Shown here piece by piece: positions 1-9,248 of a DNA stretch of 64,000 bases. The notes beneath the pieces were generated by a model. It was not told where the DNA came from. It saw nothing but the letters and a program-made list of their open reading frames with translations, and did not search any database. The stretch comes from an uncultured Monoglobus sp. (lineage in GTDB: Bacteria > Bacillota > Clostridia > Monoglobales > Monoglobaceae), in NCBI GenBank assembly GCA_947625055.1, contig CANQMT010000007.1, forward strand, positions 31,796 to 95,795, in the 5' to 3' direction. Positions within the stretch are counted from its first letter, which is position 1, and every line of letters begins with the position of its first letter. A program made the position numbers and the translations under genes.

Positions 1-81
1 ATATATAATATATGGAAAGATGTTTTTGAGTGTTTCACACTGTCTCCGTCAGCGGGGCAAAAAAGACGCGAGGTGATCAAT

Positions 82-639
82 ATGAGCGAGGTAATACTTG
101 AAAAACAGGAAATCGAAAGCAAGCTGAAAAAGATGGCGGCGCAGATCGTCGAGAGGAACGAGTTTGAAAAGAGCATATGCTTGATCGGAATTGTCCGCCG
201 CGGCGTTGTCCTTGCAAACAAGCTCGCGGATTATATCAAAGAGCTCGGCGGGCCCGGGCTTGACGTGGGAGTTCTGGACATAACGCTGTACGGCGCGGAC
301 CATAATCTTATCGCGAAATATCCGGTGCTGAACGATACCGCGATAGATTTTTCGATAGACGGACGGGTCGTCGTTTTGGTTGACGACATTCTCTACACCG
401 GAAAAACGATCCACACAGCGATCGACGCGCTGCTTAAAATAGGTTCGCCCGCGGAGATCCAGCTCGCGTGCTTTATCGACCGCGGAAGGCGCACGTTCCC
501 GATAAGCGCCGACTATACCGGAGTCAGGATCAAGGGCTCGGGCCTTGACCGCGTTGCGCTTCACGTTGAGGAGGTTGACGGCGCGACCGAGATCATAATC
601 GAAAAACGCAAATCACCGGCAAAATACTACGGAAATTAG
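82..639 (+). CDS. pyrR: PyrR, pyrimidine operon regulator / uracil phosphoribosyltransferase
   Basis: A 185-residue phosphoribosyltransferase-fold protein. The PRPP-binding loop [13 protein letters not shown] lies at about residues 97-109, and the early segment [11 protein letters not shown] fits the family. Known role: PyrR binds UMP and pyr mRNA to cause attenuation, and has weak uracil phosphoribosyltransferase activity. I chose the ATG at 82 because AGGTG lies about 7 bases upstream; the in-frame GTG at 73 falls inside that ribosome site. It is the first gene of the pyr operon, 14 bases before pyrB, so it probably controls the genes that follow. A TATAAT at 4-9 could be the -10 of its promoter, but the -35 lies outside the window. 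Confidence 0.95.
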   Translation: MSEVILEKQEIESKLKKMAAQIVERNEFEKSICLIGIVRRGVVLANKLADYIKELGGPGLDVGVLDITLYGADHNLIAKYPVLNDTAIDFSIDGRVVVLVDDILYTGKTIHTAIDALLKIGSPAEIQLACFIDRGRRTFPISADYTGVRIKGSGLDRVALHVEEVDGATEIIIEKRKSPAKYYGN

Positions 640-653
640 AGGGACTTACACTT

Positions 654-1586
654 ATGATAAAAGACTTATTGGGACTTAAGGAAACCTCGGCGGAGGATAT
701 TACCGCCATTTTGGATGACGCGGACAAGCTCAAGCGCGAGCTGCTGCTCAGCGACAACAAAAAATCAAATCTGCTCGGCGGCAAGGGCGTCATCACATTG
801 TTTTACGAGAACAGCACGCGCACGAGGGTTTCGTTTGAGATGGCCTCGAAATACCTCGGCGCCACGGCTGCGAACATGTCGTCAAGCGGCAGCAGCGTGG
901 CGAAGGGCGAGACTCTGATCGACACGGTAAAGACTCTTGAAGCAATGAACACCGATGTGATAATAATCAGGCACAGCATGTCGGGCGCGCCGCATCTGGT
1001 TGCGAAGCATGTGGGCTGCCGCATAGTCAACGCCGGAGACGGCATGAACGAGCATCCGACTCAGGCGCTTCTGGACTTTATGACAATGCGCGAGAAAAAA
1101 GGTGATATAAAAGGCTTAAAAGTGGCAATAATCGGAGATGTGAAGCACAGCCGTGTCGCCCGCAGCAATATTTACGGGCTGAAAAAGCTGGGCGCGGAGG
1201 TCGTTCTGGCCGGCCCGTCGACGCTGCTTCCCAAACGGCTCGAGGATATGGGCGTTAAGGTCTATACCGATGTCGACAAGGCCGTTGAGGGCGCGGACGT
1301 TGTCATGGGCTTGCGCATCCAGCTTGAGCGGCAGAAGAAAGGCTTGTTCCCCACGGTTCGGGAATATAACAAATATTTCGGAGTGGACAAGCGCCGTCTC
1401 GCGCTGGCGAAGCCCGACGCGATACTTATGCACCCCGGCCCGGTCAACCGCGGCGTTGAACTCAATCCGGACATAATAGACGGCCCGCAGAGCGTTATTA
1501 ACGAGCAGGTAACAAACGGCGTGTGCGTGCGCATGGCGGTGCTGAACATGGTAGCGAACGGCAGAAGATACGAGCCGCGCGCGTGA
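654..1586 (+). CDS. pyrB: Aspartate carbamoyltransferase, catalytic chain
   Basis: The 310-residue length is normal for the catalytic chain. The carbamoyl-phosphate site STRTR sits at residues 54-58, the HPTQALLD block near residue 135, and HPGPVNRG near residue 262. It joins carbamoyl phosphate and aspartate in the second step of UMP synthesis in the cytoplasm. It is co-transcribed with pyrR and pyrC. No pyrI regulatory chain is nearby, as is usual for Bacillota, where control is through PyrR. The carbamoyl phosphate synthase genes are not in the window. Confidence 0.97.
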   Translation: MIKDLLGLKETSAEDITAILDDADKLKRELLLSDNKKSNLLGGKGVITLFYENSTRTRVSFEMASKYLGATAANMSSSGSSVAKGETLIDTVKTLEAMNTDVIIIRHSMSGAPHLVAKHVGCRIVNAGDGMNEHPTQALLDFMTMREKKGDIKGLKVAIIGDVKHSRVARSNIYGLKKLGAEVVLAGPSTLLPKRLEDMGVKVYTDVDKAVEGADVVMGLRIQLERQKKGLFPTVREYNKYFGVDKRRLALAKPDAILMHPGPVNRGVELNPDIIDGPQSVINEQVTNGVCVRMAVLNMVANGRRYEPRA

Positions 1587-1609
1587 AATTCGAGATAGGA
1601 GAAAATGAT

Positions 1610-2890
1610 ATGTCAATTCTGATAAAGGGCGGTCATGTGGTTGACCCGAAAAACAACATAGATGAGAAGCTTGATATTCTGGTAAAAGACGGGATAATCG
1701 CGAAGGTTGGAGGCGATATAAGCGAGGCGGCGGACGAGGTAGTTGACGCCTCGGGAAAGATAGTCGCCCCCGGTCTGATCGATCTGCACGTTCATTTCCG
1801 CGAGCCGGGATATGAGTATAAAGAGGATATTGAGAGCGGAAGCCGCGCGGCGGCGCGGGGCGGCGTTACGACGGTCGTGTGTATGCCGAACACCAATCCG
1901 CCGGTTGACAACCCGGCTCTGGTGAAATATGTGCTGGATCGCGGCAAAGAGGTCGGCCTGACCAACGTGCTTACCACGGGCTGCATCACAAAGGGGCAGC
2001 AGAGCAAGGAGCTCACCGAAATGGGCGAGCTTAAAAGCGCGGGCGCGATCGGCGTGTCGGACGACGGCAGACCGGTCATAAACCCGTCGCTTATGCGCAG
2101 GGCGCTTGAGTACGCCGGAATGTTCGACCTGCCCGTGATGTCGCACAGCGAGGATCTGGATCTGGTTGACGGAGGCTCGATGAACGAGGGATATATGTCG
2201 ACCTATCTGGGACTTCGGGGAATTCCCAAGTGCGCCGAGAGCGTCGCGATCAGCCGCGACGTGCTGATCGCCGAGGAGGTCGGCGGCAGGCTGCATGTCT
2301 GCCATGTCAGCACCCGAAACTCGATCGACGCGATACGCAGCGCGAAAAAGCGCGGCGCGAATATAACCTGTGAGACAGCGCCGCATTACTTCTCTCTGAC
2401 CGAGGACGCGGTCGACGGCTTTAACACCAATGCGAAAATGAACCCGCCCCTGAGAGAGAAGGACGATGTTGACGCGGTTATCGAGGGCCTTACAGACGGC
2501 ACGATCGACGCGATAGCCACCGACCACGCGCCCCACGACAGGGATGAGAAGGATATAGAGTTTGAGTACGCCTTAAACGGCATTGTGGGGCTTGAGACAT
2601 CGCTGGGCCTCGGTTACACAAATCTTGTCGCGCCCGGAAAGCTCACGCTCAGTCAGTTGATAGAAAAGATGTCGGCCAATCCGGCGGATATAATAAAGAT
2701 AGACAAGGGCACCCTCGGCGAGGGAAAAGCGGCGGATATTGTGATTTTTGACACCGAGGAGGAATACACGGTCGATATAAGCAAGTTCGCCTCGAAGAAC
2801 AACAACTGCCCTTACGACGGAATGAAGCTGCGCGGCAGGGTAGATATGACGATCCTTGGCGGAAAGATAGTGTATGAACGCAGGGATTAG
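1610..2890 (+). CDS. pyrC: Dihydroorotase
   Basis: A 426-residue amidohydrolase of the long class I type. The metal-binding HVHFREPG is at residues 60-67, the second-metal region holds HVST and ETAPHYF, and DHAPH follows near residue 305. It cyclises carbamoyl aspartate to dihydroorotate. The ATG at 1610 is preceded by ATAGGAGAAAA; a longer reading frame reaches back into pyrB but has no ribosome site. It lies between pyrB and pyrF. Confidence 0.96.
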   Translation: MSILIKGGHVVDPKNNIDEKLDILVKDGIIAKVGGDISEAADEVVDASGKIVAPGLIDLHVHFREPGYEYKEDIESGSRAAARGGVTTVVCMPNTNPPVDNPALVKYVLDRGKEVGLTNVLTTGCITKGQQSKELTEMGELKSAGAIGVSDDGRPVINPSLMRRALEYAGMFDLPVMSHSEDLDLVDGGSMNEGYMSTYLGLRGIPKCAESVAISRDVLIAEEVGGRLHVCHVSTRNSIDAIRSAKKRGANITCETAPHYFSLTEDAVDGFNTNAKMNPPLREKDDVDAVIEGLTDGTIDAIATDHAPHDRDEKDIEFEYALNGIVGLETSLGLGYTNLVAPGKLTLSQLIEKMSANPADIIKIDKGTLGEGKAADIVIFDTEEEYTVDISKFASKNNNCPYDGMKLRGRVDMTILGGKIVYERRD

Positions 2891-2962
2891 AAAATAGTCG
2901 CCCTTCGTGGGATGAAAACGGGCATGGCCGAACATAAGAATTTCAATCAAAAGGAGAAAAAT

Positions 2963-3865
2963 ATGGACACACTTATTGAGAAAATTATCGAAACAGGGAA
3001 CCCCACCGTGGCGGGGCTTGACCCGAAGCTTGACTATCTGCCCGAGTCGATGATAAAGCAATCATTCGACAAATTCGGCGAGACCTTTGAGGGAGCGGCG
3101 GATGCACTTTTCAGCTTTAACAAAGAGCTGATCGACGCGCTCTGCGACATAGTTCCTGCGGTTAAGCCGCAGTCGGCGTATTATGAAATGTACGGCATCG
3201 AGGGCATCAAGTGCCTTAAAAAGACGATAGAGTACGCAAAGTCAAAGGGAATGTATGTTATCCTTGACGCGAAGCGCGGCGACATCGGCGCCACAAGCGA
3301 GGCATACGCGAAGGCGTATCTTGGAAAGACCGATCTGGGAGCGGAGCGGAAGCGCGCTTTTGAGCCCGACTCGATGACGGTCAATCCTTATCTCGGCACC
3401 GACGGCGTTAAGCCGTTTGTCGATCAGTGCGCGGCGAACCGAAAGAGCGTTTTCGTCCTTGTCAAGACATCCAACAAATCCTCGGGCGAGCTGCAGGATC
3501 TGCTCAGCGGCGGCAGGCCGATATACGAGCACATGGCGGGCTTGGTCAAGGAATGGGGAATTGACAACATAGGCACCCACGGCTATTCAAGAGTCGGCGC
3601 TGTGGTCGGAGCAACCTATCCCGAGCAGGCCGAGGTCCTGCGCGGACTGATGCCGCACACCTATTTTCTGGTTCCCGGCTACGGAGCGCAGGGCGGCAGG
3701 GCCGAGGATGTGGCAAAGTCGTTTAACGGCGACGGTTTGGGCGCGATAGTCAACGCGTCGCGCTCGATAATGTGCGCATATAAGAAAAACGGAGGAGGCG
3801 TAGGCGAGGCGGCCAGAGCCGAGGCGATAAGAATGAGAGACGATATTGTATCCGCTATCAAGTAA
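2963..3865 (+). CDS. pyrF: Orotidine-5'-phosphate decarboxylase
   Basis: 300 residues, the length of the larger OMP decarboxylase subfamily rather than the roughly 240-residue form. The catalytic Lys/Asp motif DAKRGDIG lies at residues 102-109, and VPGYGAQGG near residue 225 fits the phosphate-binding end of the barrel. It converts OMP to UMP, the last step of the pathway. The ATG at 2963 follows AAAGGAGAAAAAT. About 70 bases separate it from pyrC. pyrE, which would supply its substrate, is absent from the window and must be elsewhere. Confidence 0.95.
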   Translation: MDTLIEKIIETGNPTVAGLDPKLDYLPESMIKQSFDKFGETFEGAADALFSFNKELIDALCDIVPAVKPQSAYYEMYGIEGIKCLKKTIEYAKSKGMYVILDAKRGDIGATSEAYAKAYLGKTDLGAERKRAFEPDSMTVNPYLGTDGVKPFVDQCAANRKSVFVLVKTSNKSSGELQDLLSGGRPIYEHMAGLVKEWGIDNIGTHGYSRVGAVVGATYPEQAEVLRGLMPHTYFLVPGYGAQGGRAEDVAKSFNGDGLGAIVNASRSIMCAYKKNGGGVGEAARAEAIRMRDDIVSAIK

Positions 3866-3883
3866 AAAGAGGAGATAAATTTT

Positions 3884-4648
3884 ATGTTATGCAAGCTAAG
3901 CTATAAGAACGAGCTGAGGCCGGGGCTTTTTAACTTCATAATCGACTGTCCGGAAATGGCGGCGAAGGCGAAGCCCGGTCAGTTTATCCACGTCCTTTGC
4001 GGGGGTTCGGCGTATCTGCGCCGCCCGATCAGCATTTGCGACGCGGTGGATGATCGTTTTGTGAGGTTTATTTTTGAGGTTCGCGGCAAGGGAACAGCCG
4101 AGCTCTCTAAGGCGGAGCCCGGGCAGATGCTGGATATTCTCGGCCCGTTGGGAAACGGCTTTGATGTTTCGGCGGCAGAGGGCGCGGACGGCGATGTCCT
4201 GATTATCGGCGGCGGCATAGGAATTTTCCCGCTGCTGATGCTGGCGAAGAGGCTGCCCGAAAAGCCCGCGGTCATGCTGGGCTTCAGGGATAAGGAAAAC
4301 GCGGTCATGATCCGCGAGTTTTCAAACGCCGCCGAGAGCGTGTATGTCGCCAGCGACGACGGAAGCATCGGCTGCAAGGGATTTGTGACCGATATGCTCA
4401 AATCAAAAATCGCGTCGGGCGCGAAGATCTCGAGAATATACACCTGCGGCCCGGTGCCGATGATGAGGATCGTGACGGACATAGCCGGGGAAAACGGAAT
4501 TGACTGTCAGATTTCCATGGAGGAGCGAATGGGCTGCGGCATCGGCGCCTGCGTGACCTGCACATGCGCCATGATCGACGGCTCAAAAAAGCGGGTCTGC
4601 AAGGACGGCCCGGTATTCAGCGGAGCGGAGGTGGATTTCGATGGCTGA
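3884..4648 (+). CDS. pyrK: Dihydroorotate dehydrogenase B, electron-transfer subunit
   Basis: A 254-residue ferredoxin-reductase-fold subunit. The flavin-binding RRPIS is at residues 46-50, and GGGIGIFPLLMLAK marks the NAD-binding half. A C-terminal cysteine cluster (CGIGACVTCTC, then a further Cys) would hold the 2Fe-2S centre. In class 1B enzymes PyrK passes electrons between PyrD flavin and NAD+. It overlaps pyrD by 8 bases, which suggests translational coupling of the two subunits. Confidence 0.95.
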   Translation: MLCKLSYKNELRPGLFNFIIDCPEMAAKAKPGQFIHVLCGGSAYLRRPISICDAVDDRFVRFIFEVRGKGTAELSKAEPGQMLDILGPLGNGFDVSAAEGADGDVLIIGGGIGIFPLLMLAKRLPEKPAVMLGFRDKENAVMIREFSNAAESVYVASDDGSIGCKGFVTDMLKSKIASGAKISRIYTCGPVPMMRIVTDIAGENGIDCQISMEERMGCGIGACVTCTCAMIDGSKKRVCKDGPVFSGAEVDFDG

Positions 4649-5549
4649 TCTTAAAGTGAACATAGCGGGAGTTGAGTGGAAAAACCCCGTGACCACCGGA
4701 TCGGGAACCTTCGGCTTCGGACGGGAATACGCCGAGTATTTTGACTTGTCCGAGCTTGGCGCGGTCTGCCTCAAGGCGCTGTCCGACAAGCCGAGGCTCG
4801 GCAACAGATCGCCGAGGATAGCCGAGGTAAACGACGGAATATTAAACAGTGTGGGGCTCCAGAACCCCGGCGCGCCGCACTTTCTTGAAAACGAGCTTGA
4901 ATGGCTCAGAAAGTTTGACACAAAGCTTATCGCCAATCTGTGCGGCTCGGCGGTGGAGGATTATGTTGAGGTCGCAGAAATGCTCGGCGACAAGCTTGAC
5001 ATGTTCGAGCTTAACATTTCCTGCCCCAACGTGAAAGAGGGCGGCATGGCCTTCGGCACAAGCCCGAAGATGGTTGAGGAGATAACCTCAAAGGTCAAGG
5101 CGGCCTCAAAGGTGCCGCTGATAGTTAAGCTGTCGCCCAACGTGACCGACATAACCGAGATCGCCAAAGCCGCCGAGGCGGGAGGAGCGGACGCGCTTTC
5201 GCTTATAAACACTCTGCTCGGCATGAAAATTGACATAAAGACCCGCCGCCCGGTACTTAAAAACAACACCGGCGGATTGTCCGGCCCTGCGGTCATGCCC
5301 GTGGCGGTCCGTATGGTGCATCAGGTGCGCGGAGCGGTGAAGCTGCCGATAATCGGCATGGGCGGAATAACCACCGGCGAGGACGCGATAGAGTTCCTGC
5401 TGGCGGGAGCCGACGCCGTGGCGGTCGGAACCGCCGGAATAGTCGATCCTTACGCATGGATAAAGGTGCGCAACGGGATCAATGATTATCTGGATCAAAA
5501 CGGATATAAGTCGGTCAAGGAAATTGTAGGGACCCTTGAGCTTAATTAA
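4641..5549 (+). CDS. pyrD: Dihydroorotate dehydrogenase B, catalytic subunit
   Basis: A 302-residue FMN-binding TIM barrel. The segment NISCPNVKEGG holds the Cys base that distinguishes class 1 enzymes. GMGGITTGEDAIEFLLAGA near the C-terminus binds the FMN phosphate. It oxidises dihydroorotate to orotate and passes electrons to PyrK. It is the last gene of the pyr operon; a palindrome overlaps its stop codon. Confidence 0.96.
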   Translation: MADLKVNIAGVEWKNPVTTGSGTFGFGREYAEYFDLSELGAVCLKALSDKPRLGNRSPRIAEVNDGILNSVGLQNPGAPHFLENELEWLRKFDTKLIANLCGSAVEDYVEVAEMLGDKLDMFELNISCPNVKEGGMAFGTSPKMVEEITSKVKAASKVPLIVKLSPNVTDITEIAKAAEAGGADALSLINTLLGMKIDIKTRRPVLKNNTGGLSGPAVMPVAVRMVHQVRGAVKLPIIGMGGITTGEDAIEFLLAGADAVAVGTAGIVDPYAWIKVRNGINDYLDQNGYKSVKEIVGTLELN

Positions 5550-5555
5550 GCTCAA
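5536..5555. terminator. 20-bp perfect palindrome at the pyrD stop codon
   Basis: TTGAGCTTAATTAAGCTCAA is a perfect palindrome spanning the stop codon of pyrD. As RNA it would form an 8-bp stem with a 4-base loop. No T-run follows directly, so it may be a weak terminator, an mRNA 3'-end stabiliser or chance. Confidence 0.35.
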
Positions 5556-5682
5556 AGAATAAATCCGTTTTTAACCGCTTAAAGGCGTTTGCTTTCATAA
5601 AAACAGCAATATGATCGGGCGTATCCGTGCAGAACCGCGAATATGCTCGATTTTTGTATTGCCGTTTCTGCATCTGATATGC

Positions 5683-5730
5683 AAAAGATATATTGTGTTG
5701 TAATATAAATGTAACCACAATATCTGGTAT
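5683..5730. promoter_or_regulatory. Tandem NrdR-like boxes upstream of nrdD
   Basis: Two 16-base segments resemble the NrdR box (consensus about acaCwAtATaTwGtgt). Box 1 at 5683-5698 (AAAAGATATATTGTGT) agrees at about 13 of 16 positions. Box 2 at 5715-5730 (CCACAATATCTGGTAT) is weaker. Their starts are 32 bases apart, close to three helical turns, which is the spacing known for NrdR box pairs. They lie just upstream of the nrdD promoter, so ATP/dATP-sensing NrdR repression is the likely control. The match was made by eye; nrdR itself is not in the window. Confidence 0.6.
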
Positions 5731-5747
5731 TTTTAACAAAAAAACCC

Positions 5748-5776
5748 TTGCATTTCAAAATCAGGTATGCTATTAT
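5748..5776 (+). promoter_or_regulatory. Predicted sigma-A promoter of nrdDG
   Basis: TTGCAT (5748-5753), a 17-base spacer, then TATTAT (5771-5776). Transcription would start near 5783, giving a short leader before the TTG start at 5809. Confidence 0.55.
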
Positions 5777-5808
5777 TAAATGCAGATACAAAAAGGGGAT
5801 GTAATAAA

Positions 5809-7992
5809 TTGAAAATTATTAAAAGAAACGGCTCGGAGGCAATATTTGACTCCGGCAAGATCAAAGCGGCGGTCAGCAAGGCGAAGTACGCCGGCGACCA
5901 CCAGGATGAGCTCACTAAGCGCGACATAGACGACATAGCCAAGGCTGTTGAGGAGTACTGCGCGAATATGCACCGCGCTCTTTCGGTCGAGGAGATACAG
6001 GAACTGGTCGAGACCGAGATCATGAGCCACGGCGCGTTTGAGATAGCGAAGCGCTATATCCGCTTCCGCTTCACGCGCAGCCTCGTGAGAAAGACAAACA
6101 CGACCGACAACCAGATACTCAGCCTGCTCGAGTGCGACAATGAGGAAGTGAAGCAGGAGAATTCCAACAAAAACCCGACCGTGAACAGCGTTCAGCGCGA
6201 CTATATGGCGGGCGAGGTCAGCAAGGACATCACCGAGAGACTGCTTCTGCCCGAGGAGGTCGTTCAGGCGCATAAAAACGGCATTATACACTTCCACGAC
6301 TCTGACTATTTCGCGCAGCACATGCACAACTGCGATCTGGTGAACCTTGAGGACATGCTCCAGAACGGCACGGTCATCAGCGAGACGATGATCGAGCGCC
6401 CGCACTCGTTCTCGACCGCCTGCAATATCGCGACGCAGATAATCGCGCAGGTCGCGAGCAACCAGTACGGCGGCCAGAGCATAAGTCTGACGCACCTTGT
6501 GCCGTTTGTTGACGTGTCGAGAAAAACGATAAGAAAGCAGCTCGAAAAGGAGCTTGAGGAGATCGGCGCGGAGTGCTCCGAGGAAAAGCTGAGCAGGATC
6601 GTTGAGGAGCGGCTGAAGCTTGAGATCAGCCGCGGCGTTCAAACCATTCAGTATCAGCTCGTGACGCTGATGACGACCAACGGACAGGCGCCGTTCGTGA
6701 CGATATTCATGTACCTTGGCGAGGCGCGGAGCCCGAGAGAAAAGGCCGATCTGGCCCTTGTTATTGAAGAAATGCTCAAGCAGCGCATTGAGGGCGTTAA
6801 GAATGAGGCGGGCGTCTGGATAACCCCGGCGTTTCCGAAGCTGATATATGTGCTTGAAGAGGACAATATACGCGAGGACTCGCCCTACTGGTACCTGACC
6901 GAGCTCGCGGCGAAGTGCACCGCAAAGCGCATGGTGCCCGACTATATATCCGAAAAAATGATGCTGCGCCTCAAGATCGACAAAAACGGCGACGGCAACT
7001 GCTACACCTGTATGGGCTGCCGCAGTTTCCTCACGCCGTATGTTGACGAAAACGGCAAGCCGAAATACTACGGCCGCTTCAATCAGGGCGTTGTGACGAT
7101 CAACCTTGTTGACGTCGCCTGCACCGCGATCGAAAACGGCGGAGACGAGGAAAAATTCTGGGAAACGCTCGACGAGAGACTTGAACTGTGCCACAAAGCG
7201 CTGCGCTGCCGCCACGAGCGTCTTGTGGGAACGCTCTCGGACGTGGCCCCGATCCTCTGGCAGCACGGCGCGCTCGCGCGGCTTGAGAAGGGCGAGCCGA
7301 TCACCAAGCTGCTCTATGGCGGATATTCGACAATATCGCTCGGCTACGCGGGCCTTTGGGAGTGCGTGTACGAGGTCACGGGCAAAAAGCTCACCGAGCC
7401 CGAGGGCGAGGAGTTCGGCCTTGAGGTTATGCGCAGACTGAACGCTGCCTGCAAAAAGTGGAAGGAAGCCGAGAATATCGACTACTCGATCTACGGCACT
7501 CCGCTTGAGTCGACGACCTACAAGTTCGCGAAATGCCTGCAAAAGCGCTTCGGCATAATCAAGGGCGTGACCGACAAGAACTACATAACCAACTCGTACC
7601 ATATCCATGTGACCGAACCGATCGACGCGTTCTCGAAACTTGAAGAAGAAGCGCGGTTCCAAGAGCTTTCGCCCGGCGGCGCAATAAGCTACATCGAGGT
7701 CCCGAATATGCAGAACAATATCCCGGCTGTGCTTGAGGTCATCAAGTTCCTCTATGACCACATCATGTACGCGGAGCTTAACACCAAGAGCGACTACTGT
7801 CAGGTCTGCGGCTATGACGGCGAGATACAGATCGTGAACGACGACGACAAGCTCATCTGGGAGTGTCCGAACTGCCACAACCACGACCAGAGCAAGATGA
7901 ACGTCGCGCGCCGCACCTGCGGATATATCGGAACGCAGTTCTGGAATCAGGGCCGCACACAGGAAATCAAGGAAAGGGTACTCCATCTGTAA
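5809..7992 (+). CDS. nrdD: Anaerobic (class III) ribonucleoside-triphosphate reductase
   Basis: 727 residues. An N-terminal ATP-cone (roughly residues 1-95) is followed by the glycyl-radical barrel. A zinc site made of CQVCG and CPNC lies near the C-terminus, followed by the radical loop RRTCGYIGTQFWNQGR. It reduces NTPs to dNTPs without oxygen, after NrdG creates a glycyl radical. I chose the TTG at 5809 because GGGG lies about 10 bases upstream and the protein then begins MKIIKRNG, as in the family. An in-frame ATG at 5767 lies in the predicted -10 region. It is coupled to nrdG by a 1-base overlap. Confidence 0.96.
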   Translation: MKIIKRNGSEAIFDSGKIKAAVSKAKYAGDHQDELTKRDIDDIAKAVEEYCANMHRALSVEEIQELVETEIMSHGAFEIAKRYIRFRFTRSLVRKTNTTDNQILSLLECDNEEVKQENSNKNPTVNSVQRDYMAGEVSKDITERLLLPEEVVQAHKNGIIHFHDSDYFAQHMHNCDLVNLEDMLQNGTVISETMIERPHSFSTACNIATQIIAQVASNQYGGQSISLTHLVPFVDVSRKTIRKQLEKELEEIGAECSEEKLSRIVEERLKLEISRGVQTIQYQLVTLMTTNGQAPFVTIFMYLGEARSPREKADLALVIEEMLKQRIEGVKNEAGVWITPAFPKLIYVLEEDNIREDSPYWYLTELAAKCTAKRMVPDYISEKMMLRLKIDKNGDGNCYTCMGCRSFLTPYVDENGKPKYYGRFNQGVVTINLVDVACTAIENGGDEEKFWETLDERLELCHKALRCRHERLVGTLSDVAPILWQHGALARLEKGEPITKLLYGGYSTISLGYAGLWECVYEVTGKKLTEPEGEEFGLEVMRRLNAACKKWKEAENIDYSIYGTPLESTTYKFAKCLQKRFGIIKGVTDKNYITNSYHIHVTEPIDAFSKLEEEARFQELSPGGAISYIEVPNMQNNIPAVLEVIKFLYDHIMYAELNTKSDYCQVCGYDGEIQIVNDDDKLIWECPNCHNHDQSKMNVARRTCGYIGTQFWNQGRTQEIKERVLHL

Positions 7993-8474
7993 TGAATTAC
8001 TGTGAGATCAAAAATTATGATATAGCAAACGGGGAGGGCGTTCGCGTCTCCCTGTTTGTGTCGGGCTGCACCCACCGCTGCAAGGGCTGCTTCAACGAGA
8101 TCGCGTGGGATTTTGACGCGGGCGAGCCGTTCACCGAAAAGACCGAGGATATGCTGATAGAAATGCTCAACAAGCCCTATATCAACGGGCTGACGCTGCT
8201 CGGCGGCGAGCCGTTCGAGCCGTCGAACCAGCGGCGCCTGACTCCGTTTTTAAGGCGAGTGAGGGAGAGCCTGCCCGAAAAAAATATATGGTGCTACACT
8301 GGCTATACCTACGAGACCGACCTGCTCGGCGAGAGCCGCGCCCGCTGCGAATGTACCGACGAAATGCTGTCGATGATCGACGTGCTCGTTGACGGCGAGT
8401 TTATCGAGGCCGAAAAAGACATCTCGCTCGCGTTCCGAGGCTCGCGCAACCAGCGGATACTGCGCCTCAAATAA
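7992..8474 (+). CDS. nrdG: Anaerobic ribonucleotide reductase activating protein (radical SAM)
   Basis: 160 residues with the radical SAM cluster CTHRCKGC (Cys 26, 30 and 33) and the SAM-binding LLGGEPF near residue 77. It cleaves SAM to generate the glycyl radical on NrdD. Its ATG shares one base with the TAA of nrdD (TAATG), so the two should be translationally coupled. Confidence 0.95.
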   Translation: MNYCEIKNYDIANGEGVRVSLFVSGCTHRCKGCFNEIAWDFDAGEPFTEKTEDMLIEMLNKPYINGLTLLGGEPFEPSNQRRLTPFLRRVRESLPEKNIWCYTGYTYETDLLGESRARCECTDEMLSMIDVLVDGEFIEAEKDISLAFRGSRNQRILRLK

Positions 8475-8561
8475 CCATGATCGGCGGCTGTATGCCCGCA
8501 GAGCGCGGAAGTGCGGAGACGTTCGCTGCTGAACAATAAACGAAAATTATGGAGGAAAGCT

Positions 8562-9122
8562 ATGACCGAGAAGGAGAAAATGCTTAAAGGCAAGTGGCAT
8601 GACGCGAATTTTGACGAGAGCCTGATCGAGGAACGCCAAAAAGCGGAATCGTGCTGCTTTGAATTTAATATGTCGCGCCCCGGAAGCGGCGAGCAGATTT
8701 CGGCTTTGGAAAAACTGCTCGGCGCCGATGTTCCGAAAGGGCTTACCGTGCTTGCGCCGGTTTATTTCGATTACGGCTCGCACACCCGTTTCGGCGAGGG
8801 CACATTTGTTAATCACGGCTGCTACTTTATGGACGGCGGCATGATCTATATCGGAAAGAATGTTTTTATCGGCCCTTTTTGCGGATTTTACACCGCGAGC
8901 CACCCCATGAATATAGCGGACAGGAACAAAGGACTGGAGAGGGCGCTTCCGATCCGCGTGGGCGACAACTGCTGGTTTGGCGCGAATGTGTCCGTTTTGC
9001 AGGGCGTCACTATCGGAAGCGGCTGCGTGATCGCCGCGGGGAGCGTTGTTACGAGCGATTTGCCCGATAACTGTATGGCGGCGGGCGTTCCCGCCGTTGT
9101 GAAAAAATATATTGAGCAATAA
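8562..9122 (+). CDS. Maltose/galactoside O-acetyltransferase family protein
   Basis: A 186-residue left-handed beta-helix acetyltransferase of the Maa/LacA type. An N-terminal helical cap starts MTEKEKMLKGKWHDAN. Hexapeptide repeats lead to FYTASHPMN, which holds the catalytic His, then GVTIGSGCVIAAGSVVTSD and the closing GVPAVVKKY. It should move an acetyl group from acetyl-CoA to a sugar hydroxyl. The exact sugar cannot be told from sequence. GGAGGAAAG precedes the ATG at 8562. It stands alone between nrdG and an SLH gene. Confidence 0.9.
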   Translation: MTEKEKMLKGKWHDANFDESLIEERQKAESCCFEFNMSRPGSGEQISALEKLLGADVPKGLTVLAPVYFDYGSHTRFGEGTFVNHGCYFMDGGMIYIGKNVFIGPFCGFYTASHPMNIADRNKGLERALPIRVGDNCWFGANVSVLQGVTIGSGCVIAAGSVVTSDLPDNCMAAGVPAVVKKYIEQ

Positions 9123-9166
9123 TACCACCTATTTTTGCTCGCCGCTCAGCGGTCGGATGCGCGGAT

Positions 9167-9195
9167 TTGACAAGTTTTAAAGTTTATGTTATAAT
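9167..9195 (+). promoter_or_regulatory. Consensus sigma-A promoter of the SLH-metallo-beta-lactamase gene
   Basis: TTGACA (9167-9172), 17-base spacer, TATAAT (9190-9195): a perfect match to consensus. The start codon is about 50 bases downstream. Confidence 0.8.
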
Positions 9196-9248
9196 TATTT
9201 TGATTATATGAAATAAGCTGAAAATTTGAAGTTAAAGGAGAAAACAGG

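Noticed and set aside
1..72. Possible PyrR-responsive attenuator upstream of pyrR
   Set aside because: Only a TATAAT at 4-9 and a small AGTG/CACT hairpin are visible; no terminator-antiterminator pair or PyrR-binding loop can be drawn in the bases present.
5776..7986. A 736-codon open frame on the minus strand opposite nrdD
   Set aside because: It is an effect of the GC-rich third codon positions of nrdD; the translated sequence has no domain, and the glycyl-radical protein on the plus strand is certain.
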